The notes beneath the pieces were generated by a model. The model was given only the letters and a program-made list of their open reading frames with translations, was not told where the DNA came from and ran no database searches. A stretch of DNA of 64,000 nucleotides from the NCBI GenBank assembly GCA_905197045.1, contig CAJJXG010000005.1, forward strand, positions 1 through 64,000. The letters run 5' to 3'. Shown piece after piece: positions 18,442 through 25,468 of the stretch. A program made the position numbers and the translations under genes. How positions within the stretch are numbered: position 1 is the stretch's first letter; every line of letters starts with the position of its first letter. This DNA is from an uncultured Caryophanales bacterium (lineage in GTDB: Bacteria > Bacillota_I > Bacilli_A > RFN20 > CAG-826).

Positions 18442-19333
18442 TTTGCTGCTCCAATTTAAAATCTATATATTCTTTTAAAGAAAAATTGTATTCACTGATA
18501 TTAGTTATATTTAAGTCGCTAAGTTTCTTTATAAGTTTATTAATATCACTTCTTTTAACAATATAAAATATCTCTTTGTTTTCTTCGTTAGCTTTGAAAA
18601 AATAACTAGATGTCTTTTCATGTGAAAAATATTCAGTATCTGCAAATTTTGCCTTAAATATCCTTAAATCTTGCTTTTTTACATCATTAATATCTATGTC
18701 GCTAACGACTTTTCCTTCGCTAATGTAGATCACTCTATCACATACTCTTTCTACTTCTTCAAAAGTATTTGAAGACATAAAAATAGCTTTACCATTTTGC
18801 TTTTCTTCTTCTAATATTTCTAAAAAAGCTTCTCTCATTAAAGGATCAAGACCAGTTGTTGGCTCATCTAAAAGATACATATCTTTATCTTTTGCAAGCG
18901 CATTAACAATAGCCATTTTTTCTTTCATTCCTTTAGACATTCTTTTAGGATAGGCTGTTATATCAAGTTGCAATTTATTGATTAAATAATTAGCTTTTTC
19001 TTTGTTAAAAGAAGGATCTAATTCCGCTTGAAGTTTTAAAAAGTCATTTCCTTTTTGTAAATCTGGATAATTTATTTCTCCTGGTACGTAACTTAAGTAT
19101 TGTTTTACTTCTTCTTGGCTCTTAAAAGGATCTAATCCAGCGATTAATATCCTTCCTGAATCTGGCTTAATAAATCCCATTATCAGGCGCATTAATGTAG
19201 ATTTCCCAGCACCATTTTCTCCAATAAGTCCGCAAAACTCACCTTTTTTTAGATTAATTGATACTGAAAAAAGCCCACGATTATTTTTATAATCTTTTGT
19301 TAAATCATTTATCTCAATTAAATTTTCTTTCAT
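18422..19333 (-). CDS. ABC transporter ATP-binding protein
   Basis: A 303-aa nucleotide-binding subunit. Walker A GENGAGKST, the signature MSKGMKE in place of the classic LSGGQ, and Walker B MYLLDEPTTGLDP are intact. The C-terminal ~80 residues form the extra domain usual in ABC-2 exporter ATPases. It begins in a 4-nt ATGA overlap with the preceding ATPase and overlaps the permease by 20 nt, so the three are translated as a unit. It probably forms a heterodimer with its neighbour. Confidence 0.92.
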   Translation of the reverse strand: MKENLIEINDLTKDYKNNRGLFSVSINLKKGEFCGLIGENGAGKSTLMRLIMGFIKPDSGRILIAGLDPFKSQEEVKQYLSYVPGEINYPDLQKGNDFLKLQAELDPSFNKEKANYLINKLQLDITAYPKRMSKGMKEKMAIVNALAKDKDMYLLDEPTTGLDPLMREAFLEILEEEKQNGKAIFMSSNTFEEVERVCDRVIYISEGKVVSDIDINDVKKQDLRIFKAKFADTEYFSHEKTSSYFFKANEENKEIFYIVKRSDINKLIKKLSDLNITNISEYNFSLKEYIDFKLEQQNGKKEE

Positions 19334-20262
19334 ACGCCTTCAAAAGTTTTATTCTCGTTATAAAAACTTAAAAACTTATCTTCGAGAGTAACTTTTATTT
19401 CTCTTATATCATTTATTTTATATCTGCTTAAAGATTTTAAAAAGATAGTAGTCGCTTTTGCTTCAAAACTAATTTTGATTGATAAATCATTTATTTTTTC
19501 TTCTTTTAAAATCATTTTTCCAAAACTTTTTTTAAAAGAATCCAAGCCTTTTAAAGTAGCAAAACTGATGATATATGTTTTGTCTTTAGCCTTTAGGGAA
19601 TCAGTTTCATTGAATTCAGATACAATCTTACCATCTTTGATAATCGCAATCTTATTACATGTATCATGCACTTCGTTAAATAAATGTGATGAAAATAGAA
19701 TTGTTTTACCTTTCTTCTTTTCTTCCTTTATTAAGTTAATAAATTGCTGTTGCATATTTAAATCTAAGCCACTAGTTGGCTCATCTAAAATTAAAATTTC
19801 AGGATCATTTAAAAAACAATTTAAGATTGCTAGTCTTCTTTTCATGCCTAAAGACATTTCACCACATCTTAAATCTAAAACAACATTAAACCTTTTAATT
19901 AAGCTTTCTGCAAAAGCAAAATCCTTAACATTTTTAAGTTTTGCTTGCATCAAATAAAATTCCTTACCTGTCAAAGATGCTGGTAAAGCAATTTCACCAG
20001 GCAAATAACCAACTATATCAAAAATCTCATTATGGTTTTTAATTGGATCAAGATTATTGATTAAGCACTTCCCTTTGTCTGGTTTTGAAAAACCCATTAA
20101 GTGTCTTATTGTTGTACTTTTACCAGCGCCATTTGGTCCTAAAAACCCAAAGCAATCTCCGCTTTCTATATTAAAAGAAATATCAAAAACTCCCCTATTA
20201 TGGCCATAATCCTTAACTAGGTTAATTACTTGTATAGTATTGACATTATTGTTTGGTTTCAT
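19330..20262 (-). CDS. ABC transporter ATP-binding protein
   Basis: A 310-aa nucleotide-binding subunit, first gene of the exporter operon. Walker A GPNGAGKST, signature MSLGMKRRLAI and Walker B ILILDEPTSGLDL are intact. No Shine-Dalgarno precedes the ATG. A -10 box ends 6 nt before it, which suggests a leaderless transcript. The operon is divergent from a TetR-type gene whose likely operator sits inside this promoter. Confidence 0.92.
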   Translation of the reverse strand: MKPNNNVNTIQVINLVKDYGHNRGVFDISFNIESGDCFGFLGPNGAGKSTTIRHLMGFSKPDKGKCLINNLDPIKNHNEIFDIVGYLPGEIALPASLTGKEFYLMQAKLKNVKDFAFAESLIKRFNVVLDLRCGEMSLGMKRRLAILNCFLNDPEILILDEPTSGLDLNMQQQFINLIKEEKKKGKTILFSSHLFNEVHDTCNKIAIIKDGKIVSEFNETDSLKAKDKTYIISFATLKGLDSFKKSFGKMILKEEKINDLSIKISFEAKATTIFLKSLSRYKINDIREIKVTLEDKFLSFYNENKTFEGV

Positions 20263-20268
20263 ATAATT

Positions 20269-20297
20269 AATTTACAACAGTTAAGTACTTAACTCAA
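20269..20297 (-). promoter_or_regulatory. Exporter promoter with TetR-type operator
   Basis: On the minus strand TTGAGT (20292-20297) and TAAATT (20269-20274) are 17 nt apart. The perfect 16-bp palindrome AGTTAAGTACTTAACT (20279-20294) fills most of the spacer. It is the obvious operator for the divergent TetR regulator. A related imperfect copy (12 of 16 bases) lies at 20878-20893 after tetR. Confidence 0.6.
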
Positions 20298-20320
20298 GTT
20301 AATTAGTAAGGAAATAAGTA

Positions 20321-20869
20321 ATGGATGCTAGAATCATAAGAACAAGACGAGATTTATCAAACGCTTTAATTCAACTTTTGGAAACTACCGATTATGACGA
20401 GATAAAAGTAATCGACATTTGCAAGAAAGCAATGATTTCAAAAGTAACTTTTTACAACAACTTTAAAAACAAAAGCGAACTTTTAAACCATATTCTTTTA
20501 GAATTTGAAGAAAAGATCAAAAATGATATTGAGAAAGTTGCGCCGGCTTTTCAAAATCAAAAAGACATGATTTTAGGAATCGTTCGTATTGCTTATAAAA
20601 ATGTATTAAAAAATAAAGTAATATTTGGAAAAATATTGTCTAATCACCAAACCTCAAGTGTCATAATAGAGTTAAGGAATTTCATTTGCCAAGAAATCAT
20701 AAAGCATGGCGACTTATTAATTTCTGATGATAAAAGTTCTGTACCAAAAGAGTATTTTGCAGCCTTTTATAGCGGAGCTATCACAAGCATTCTCCCAATG
20801 GTTTTAAATCAGACTGATGGTGATGATAATGCTCTTGATGAAAACTCTCTAGTAGCTTTATTTTCTTAA
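20321..20869 (+). CDS. TetR-family transcriptional regulator
   Basis: A 182-aa repressor. The N-terminal helix-turn-helix is clear: RTRRDLSNALIQLL, then IKVIDICKKAMISKVTFYNNFKNKSELL, the standard TetR recognition region. The remainder is a helical ligand-binding domain with the FYSGAITSIL segment seen in TetR proteins of the DhaS-like group. It is divergent from the ABC exporter genes with a 16-bp palindrome between them, so it probably represses the exporter until an unknown ligand binds. A TAAGGA ribosome site supports the start. Confidence 0.9.
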   Translation: MDARIIRTRRDLSNALIQLLETTDYDEIKVIDICKKAMISKVTFYNNFKNKSELLNHILLEFEEKIKNDIEKVAPAFQNQKDMILGIVRIAYKNVLKNKVIFGKILSNHQTSSVIIELRNFICQEIIKHGDLLISDDKSSVPKEYFAAFYSGAITSILPMVLNQTDGDDNALDENSLVALFS

Positions 20870-20976
20870 TCGTAATTAGTTAAGCGCTTATATTAATCCC
20901 TTTCACTATTTTTAGTAAGTTTTTTACGAGTCAAAAGGTTGTATTTTTTATTGCATTTTGAAATGTTTTTGTGTAC

Positions 20977-20982
20977 TATAAT
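20977..20982 (+). promoter_or_regulatory. -10 box of tRNA-Thr
   Basis: A perfect TATAAT ends 6 nt before the mature tRNA 5' end, so transcription would start at or next to nucleotide 1 of the tRNA. No -35 at ideal spacing is visible; TTGCAT at 20951 is 20 nt away. Confidence 0.5.
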
Positions 20983-20988
20983 TTGGCT

Positions 20989-21063
20989 TGCCTCAATAGT
21001 TAAGTGGTATAACGGATCCATGGTAAGGATTTATTCGTAGTTCGATTCTGCGTTGAGGCACCA
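20989..21063 (+). tRNA. tRNA-Thr(GGT)
   Basis: A 75-nt cloverleaf. Acceptor TGCCTCA/TGAGGCA with encoded CCA. Anticodon arm GATCC-ATGGTAA-GGATT gives GGT (reads ACC/ACT). T arm CGTAG-TTCGATT-CTGCG. All stems pair, with one G-T in the anticodon stem. Confidence 0.96.
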
Positions 21064-21074
21064 CTGGATTATTC

Positions 21075-21122
21075 TTACGATAAATATCGTATTTCTTATA
21101 AAAAGTACCTGTTAAGAGTACT
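21075..21122 (+). repeat. Conserved structured element in the tRNA-Thr 3' trailer
   Basis: Hairpin TACGATAAATATCGTA (21076-21091), an AT spacer with TATAAA, then stem-loop AGTACCT-GTTA-AG-A-GTACT (21104-21122). It is the counterpart of 7188-7236. The stems are conserved while the loop and bulge bases differ. It begins 12 nt after the CCA end and precedes a terminator. Confidence 0.7.
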
Positions 21123-21128
21123 GAAGTT

Positions 21129-21152
21129 AGAGTCAATGTGACTCTTTTTTTA
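21129..21152 (+). terminator. Intrinsic terminator of tRNA-Thr transcript
   Basis: A perfect 7-bp stem AGAGTCA-ATG-TGACTCT (21129-21145) is followed by a run of T residues. It ends the tRNA-Thr plus trailer transcript just before the 3' end of the convergent TnpB-like gene. Confidence 0.85.
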
Positions 21153-21166
21153 TCTTTAGCATCTTT

Positions 21167-22366
21167 TTAAGCAAATAATTGAAGTTGCTCAACTTTAGAT
21201 TCTTTAAATAAATACTCACTTTTTAAATTATGTTTATTTATTAAATAAGATAATAAAGTTTTTGCAGCGTTCAAATTCTTGTCAAAAACATTTCCACAGT
21301 CACAATGAATTAAATCAGATTTATTATCTTTAACAAAGGCTCCACACTTATGACAAATCTTGCTAATATCGCAATCTAAATCAACTATAAGTAAAACCGT
21401 GTTAAAGCGTTTTGAATACTCTTCTAAAGAAAGATAAAACTGGTTCATTAAAAAAGATTCTATAACATTCTTTTTTGTTAAATCCTTAAAATATATAGCT
21501 TTTGCAGGTTTTTCGATAGAAATATAACTATATTTTTTCGCAAGTTCAATAACGATTGGAGCAAATTTAGCTCTTAATTTTCGTCTAATTGATTCATATG
21601 TTTTATTAAATCTTTTTTCTAAACGAACGACATTATTTGATATAATTCCACCATTTTTCTTTAACGCTTCTTTTCGATAAATTGAAAGTTTAACTAGTTT
21701 ATCCAAATTATAGCTCTCTTTATTTAAATAAAGATTAAATGTTGTGAAATTATTATTAGTATCATAAATATAAATTGAAGATAATCCATTTAATACAATT
21801 GATGCAGCTAAAGATTCCTTCTTAGAAAAACTCTTTTCTTTATAAGTTTGTCCAAATATATAAAATGCGCCATCAATTCTTTCAACATATAAATATCTAA
21901 AATTATGAAAGAATTTGTTTTTTGGAGAGATCTTACCTTTTACCGAACTTGCTAAAAATTCAACCTCCTTCCAAGAAAATTTAAAACTTCCGCGATTAAA
22001 GCGAATCACTTCTCTTTGCTTATTTAACGGATATGAATTAATTTTACTTTCTTCCTTACTTTTCTTGATTTCATATTTTGAAAATAATTCAAAAGAAACA
22101 AACTCAAAATGATCAAGGTAAGCATAACTAGCAAAATTATATTTCTTACTCTCCTTAAATCGCTTAATTATTCCATAAACAAAGGGGCGAAGTGAAGATG
22201 AAGCTACTTTCCCTTTGACTGTTACATTAAATCTTTCTTCAATCTTTTTATCTAAAAATTTTCTTAATCTTTTTTTAAATTCAAATTCCTTTAATAGTTT
22301 TCTTTCTTCTTCCTTATTTAAATAAAGGCGAAAATGTTCAAACTCGCTACAAATATTATCAAGCAT
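21167..22366 (-). CDS. TnpB-like protein with degenerate RuvC site
   Basis: Residues are numbered from a possible GTG start at 22408 (413 aa). The TnpB fold is recognisable: HFRLYLNKEE start, a RuvC-like core and a zinc ribbon C352/C355/C369/C371. The RuvC-I Asp position in the usual GIDLG is V205 in SIVLNG. RuvC-II keeps E299 (ISIEK). The RuvC-III DRDxNAA motif reads DKNLNAA, putting N378 at the catalytic Asp. Two of three catalytic acids are therefore missing although the frame is open throughout. Known nuclease-dead TnpB proteins (TldR) act as RNA-guided repressors. No TnpA, transposon ends or target duplication were seen. I prefer ATG 22366 (399 aa), which overlaps the stop of a 26-aa leader ORF; GTG 22408 has no ribosome site. 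Confidence 0.82.
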   Translation of the reverse strand: MLDNICSEFEHFRLYLNKEEERKLLKEFEFKKRLRKFLDKKIEERFNVTVKGKVASSSLRPFVYGIIKRFKESKKYNFASYAYLDHFEFVSFELFSKYEIKKSKEESKINSYPLNKQREVIRFNRGSFKFSWKEVEFLASSVKGKISPKNKFFHNFRYLYVERIDGAFYIFGQTYKEKSFSKKESLAASIVLNGLSSIYIYDTNNNFTTFNLYLNKESYNLDKLVKLSIYRKEALKKNGGIISNNVVRLEKRFNKTYESIRRKLRAKFAPIVIELAKKYSYISIEKPAKAIYFKDLTKKNVIESFLMNQFYLSLEEYSKRFNTVLLIVDLDCDISKICHKCGAFVKDNKSDLIHCDCGNVFDKNLNAAKTLLSYLINKHNLKSEYLFKESKVEQLQLFA

Positions 22367-22439
22367 TCTTAAAACGAGAATTATTAAAAAGTTGTTGTGT
22401 GTTTCCACTTAGCATCTGCTGCCTTAACGCCTCAACCAT
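22359..22439 (-). CDS. Putative 26-aa leader ORF overlapping the TnpB-like gene
   Basis: ATG at 22439 opens a 26-codon frame beginning MVEALRQQML and ending at TGA 22359-22361. The stop overlaps the preferred ATG of the TnpB-like gene by 8 nt, a layout that allows translational coupling. The frame continues upstream without a stop for several codons, so it could be the remnant of another gene. The nearest AAAGGAGG is 20 nt upstream, too far for normal initiation. No similarity was recognised. Confidence 0.35.
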   Translation of the reverse strand: MVEALRQQMLSGNTQQLFNNSRFKNA

Positions 22440-22459
22440 GCGCTTATATTCTCGATTTT

Positions 22460-22483
22460 CCTCCTTTCATTAATATAAAGGAG
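22460..22483 (-). promoter_or_regulatory. Hairpin sequestering a Shine-Dalgarno sequence
   Basis: On the minus strand CTCCTTT (22477-22483) pairs perfectly with AAAGGAG (22461-22467) across a 9-nt loop. The 3' arm is part of a perfect AAAGGAGG. It lies between rimO and the TnpB-like locus and could control translation or be part of a structured RNA. Confidence 0.45.
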
Positions 22484-22520
22484 TTTATTAATAAAAAAAT
22501 AAAAAAATATTTATGAATTT

Positions 22521-23810
22521 TTAAATTTCTTCTACGAGTAAATCGTAAACAAAAGAATTTACTACTTTTACATTAACTACATCACCTATTTGATGATCTT
22601 TTTTCTTTAATAATATGACTTTGCCATCAACATCATCTGGAGCGTTAAAATCACAGCTTAATAAGTATTCGTTTTTCTTTTCATCAATTATTAATGCTTT
22701 AAAAACACGTCCAATCATTTCCTTATTTAAGGCATAAGAAATTTTGGCTTGCAACTCCATAATTTCTTGTTTTCTTTTAATTTTTGTCGATTCTCTAACT
22801 TGATGAGGCAAAGAATATGCCTTTGTCCCTTCTTCTCTAGAATAAGTGAAAACCCCTAGATGATTAAATTTAAACTCGTTAACAAATTCTTTAAGTTCAT
22901 CAAATTCTTTTTTGCTCTCTCCAGGAAAACCTACTATTAAAGTGGTTCTTAAAATGGCATCAGGTATTTCTCTTTTAATCTTTTTAATTAAACTAACTAT
23001 TGTTTCTTTATCGTCTTTTCGGTTCATCGCTTTTAAAAGAGGATTCGAAATATGTTGAAGAGGAATATCAAAATAATGTGAGCACTTAGGATGAGTTTTA
23101 ATAAAATCAATCAGTTCATCACTTAATCCATCAGGGTATAAATATAAAGTTTTAATGAATTCAATTTCAGGAATTTTATCTAATTCAGTTAATAAGTCTA
23201 CTAAAGTGCACTTTTTTTCTTTAAAATCCTTACCATAGCTTGTTGGATCTTGAGCGATTAGGACTAATTCTTTTACACCTTTTTTAGCTACTTTTTTAGC
23301 ATAAGTTACTAGCTCTTCGATAGGATAAGAAACAAATCGACCCCTAATATAAGGAATAGCACAATAAGCACAAAACTTATTACAACCTTCAGCAATTTTT
23401 AAGTAAGTAATTGCTTTATCATTATTTATTCTTTCTTTAATATCAAAAGCAGGTAACGTAACTTCATCACCAAACATTTTAGAAACTAAAGAAGGCAATT
23501 TTTGGTATTCATCTTTAAAAGGAATCCAAAGATCTACTTCTGGAATCGCTTCTTTTAATTCTTCAAAATATCTTTCAACAAGACAACCAACTACTATAGT
23601 TTTCTTTTTATAAGTAAGACAATCTAAAATTGTATCGATATTTTCTTTTTTCGCACTTAAAATAAAGCCGCATGTATTAATAATTATTACATCGGCTTCA
23701 TTTAAAGAAGAAACAATTTCAAAATGTGGTTTTTTAAAAAGCGCTAAAATTGCTTCACTATCAACTTGGTTTTTAGCGCAGCCTAAAGAAACAAGAGCTA
23801 TCTTCTTCAT
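22521..23810 (-). CDS. rimO: Ribosomal protein uS12 methylthiotransferase
   Basis: Radical-SAM enzyme that adds a methylthio group to an aspartate of ribosomal protein S12. The 429 aa include the N-terminal UPF0004 domain with LGCAKNQVDSE and NTCGF cysteines. The radical-SAM cluster motif is CNKFCAYC, followed by IPYIRGRFVS. The RimO-type segment LIAQDPTSYG is present, as is a C-terminal TRAM domain. LGCAKNxVDSE favours RimO over MiaB. It overlaps malQ by 4 nt (ATGA). Confidence 0.9.
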   Translation of the reverse strand: MKKIALVSLGCAKNQVDSEAILALFKKPHFEIVSSLNEADVIIINTCGFILSAKKENIDTILDCLTYKKKTIVVGCLVERYFEELKEAIPEVDLWIPFKDEYQKLPSLVSKMFGDEVTLPAFDIKERINNDKAITYLKIAEGCNKFCAYCAIPYIRGRFVSYPIEELVTYAKKVAKKGVKELVLIAQDPTSYGKDFKEKKCTLVDLLTELDKIPEIEFIKTLYLYPDGLSDELIDFIKTHPKCSHYFDIPLQHISNPLLKAMNRKDDKETIVSLIKKIKREIPDAILRTTLIVGFPGESKKEFDELKEFVNEFKFNHLGVFTYSREEGTKAYSLPHQVRESTKIKRKQEIMELQAKISYALNKEMIGRVFKALIIDEKKNEYLLSCDFNAPDDVDGKVILLKKKDHQIGDVVNVKVVNSFVYDLLVEEI

Positions 23811-25255
23811 CTATTAAACTTTTTATTTAAACCTTTAATAAAAGGTATAACTTCAACAAATTCAGTAAAATCTACTAATTTATATTCCCAGTTAGTTCCA
23901 CCAAGTATTCCAGGAACATTCATTCTAGCTTCATTATCTTTCCATAAATAATCTTGAATAGGAATAATTGCTGTATCACAAATTGAGCCAAAGATCATAT
24001 TAAAGAGTTTTTCTTTGATGCTTCTTCCTTTAATACCATCTCTTCTCATAATTATTTTCAAAAGCTCGATTTCATTGTCTTTTAAATTCTTATACCAACC
24101 TCTTAAAGTGTCATTGTCATGAGTTCCAGAATAAATGATTTGATTTTCACTGACTTCAAAAGTTTGATTAAAAACAGTAAATTCAAGAACATTCATACCT
24201 TTAAGATGATATTTGTCTCTTAACTCTAAAACACTAGGGAATAAATCGCCTAAATCTTCAGCAATAATTTTAATGTCAGAGTGCTTTGTAAATAAAAGAT
24301 TAAACAATTCATCACCATAAGCGTGTTTCCATTCACCAACTATAGCAGTATTGCAGTCTCTATCAACAGCCCAATAAGTGTCAAAAGCTCTAAAATGGTC
24401 AATTCGGATAATATCAAATAAAGAAGCAGCAAATTCAATTCTTTCCATCCAGAAAGTAAAATTATCTTCTTTCATGTATTCCCAATCATAAATTGGGTTG
24501 CCCCATCTTTGACCGGTGGCTGAAAAATAATCTGGTGGTACTCCAGCAACTTCTTCAGGAATATCATTTTCATCAAGCTTAAACTCATCTTGATTAGCCC
24601 AACAATCACTACTATTTCCACCAACATAAAAAGGAATGTCGCCCATTAATTCAACGCCATTTTTATTGATGTATTCTTTGAGTTTTTTAAATTGTCTAAA
24701 AGCAATAAATTGACACCATTCAAGGAATAAAATGTCATCCATAAATGGAGTAAAATCAAATTCATGACGATAATGAGCATATCTTTCTTTCTTGTCCCAA
24801 TACCACCAATCTTGATAATTATTTTTTAAACTTAAAATTTGGAATTGAGCATAATCTTCAACCCAAGGATTTTCCTTAACAAATTTTTTGAAAACTGGTT
24901 TTGAAAGAAGGTCTTGATTTTTCTTAAAAGCTTCTTTTAAATATTTTTCTTTATGAGCTCTGACTGCTGGATAATCAACAAGCTTTTTATTTTTGTTAAA
25001 TGGTTTAAGATTTTCAATTAAGCCTTCTTTTTCAAGTTCATAAAGGTCGATATAAATTGAATCAATTGCATGTCCACAAATTGATTGATATGGACTATTA
25101 CCATAACCTGTTGGATTTAGTGGGAGGATTTGCCAAATTTTAATATTTGCCTTTTTTAAATAATCAACAAATTTATAAGCGTTCTCCCCAAAATCTCCAA
25201 TCCCAAAATCTCCTGGGAGTGAGCTTATAGCCATTAATATTCCATTAGTTTTCAT
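23807..25255 (-). CDS. malQ: 4-alpha-glucanotransferase (amylomaltase, GH77)
   Basis: Transfers maltosyl or longer glucan segments between alpha-1,4-glucans. The 482 aa begin with the family signature GILMAISSLPGDFGIGDFG, then WQILPLNPTGYGNSPYQS. The catalytic regions IRIDHFRAFD (nucleophile Asp), AEDLG (acid/base Glu) and GTHDNDT are intact. A -10 TATAAT lies only 8 nt upstream of the ATG and no Shine-Dalgarno is present, so the mRNA is probably leaderless. A palindromic repeat covers its -35 region. Confidence 0.95.
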   Translation of the reverse strand: MKTNGILMAISSLPGDFGIGDFGENAYKFVDYLKKANIKIWQILPLNPTGYGNSPYQSICGHAIDSIYIDLYELEKEGLIENLKPFNKNKKLVDYPAVRAHKEKYLKEAFKKNQDLLSKPVFKKFVKENPWVEDYAQFQILSLKNNYQDWWYWDKKERYAHYRHEFDFTPFMDDILFLEWCQFIAFRQFKKLKEYINKNGVELMGDIPFYVGGNSSDCWANQDEFKLDENDIPEEVAGVPPDYFSATGQRWGNPIYDWEYMKEDNFTFWMERIEFAASLFDIIRIDHFRAFDTYWAVDRDCNTAIVGEWKHAYGDELFNLLFTKHSDIKIIAEDLGDLFPSVLELRDKYHLKGMNVLEFTVFNQTFEVSENQIIYSGTHDNDTLRGWYKNLKDNEIELLKIIMRRDGIKGRSIKEKLFNMIFGSICDTAIIPIQDYLWKDNEARMNVPGILGGTNWEYKLVDFTEFVEVIPFIKGLNKKFNR

Positions 25256-25263
25256 ACGAAAAA

Positions 25264-25292
25264 ATTATATGTAAATATTATTATGTTGTAAA
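25264..25292 (-). promoter_or_regulatory. malQ promoter (leaderless)
   Basis: On the minus strand TTTACA (25287-25292) and TATAAT (25264-25269) are 17 nt apart, and the ATG follows 8 nt after the -10. The -35 sits at the centre of the palindrome at 25277-25301. Confidence 0.6.
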
Positions 25293-25301
25293 CATAATAA
25301 T
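25277..25301. repeat. Dispersed palindrome, copy 1
   Basis: Perfect 11-bp arms ATTATTATGTT and AACATAATAAT flank a GTA centre. A 24-nt core is identical to 57578-57601. This copy overlaps the malQ -35 box, so an operator role is possible. Confidence 0.75.
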
Positions 25302-25430
25302 TAGTTAAGCACAATCAAAGTAAATATAGCATTTCAATATAATCGCCTTAAAAAGTAAAATAACGGTTTTAGCATAGATTCATAAAAATAATTTAAACAA
25401 TGTTAAAGAAATTATGGTAAATATCAAAAT

Positions 25431-25446
25431 ACTTTAACGTTAATGT
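25431..25446. promoter_or_regulatory. LacI-type operator, copy A
   Basis: ACTTTAACGTTAATGT matches the palindrome ACATTAACGTTAATGT at 15 of 16 positions. It overlaps the putative -35 (TTAACG, 25434-25439) of the next gene, whose -10 TAAAAT is 25457-25462. Confidence 0.6.
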
Positions 25447-25468
25447 TGCTATAAGTTAAAATAAAGTT

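Noticed and set aside
20878..20893. Second TetR operator after tetR
   Set aside because: Only 12 of 16 bases match the main palindrome and there is no clear promoter context; noted as weak.
19330..23810. Mycoplasma genetic code (TGA as Trp)
   Set aside because: TGA is used as a stop in ATGA overlaps at 19330 and 23807, and tryptophans are encoded by TGG.
25277..25301. Palindrome considered as a dif/Xer recombination site
   Set aside because: The arms are separated by 3 bp, not the 6-8 bp usual for Xer sites, and the sequence does not match dif consensus half-sites.
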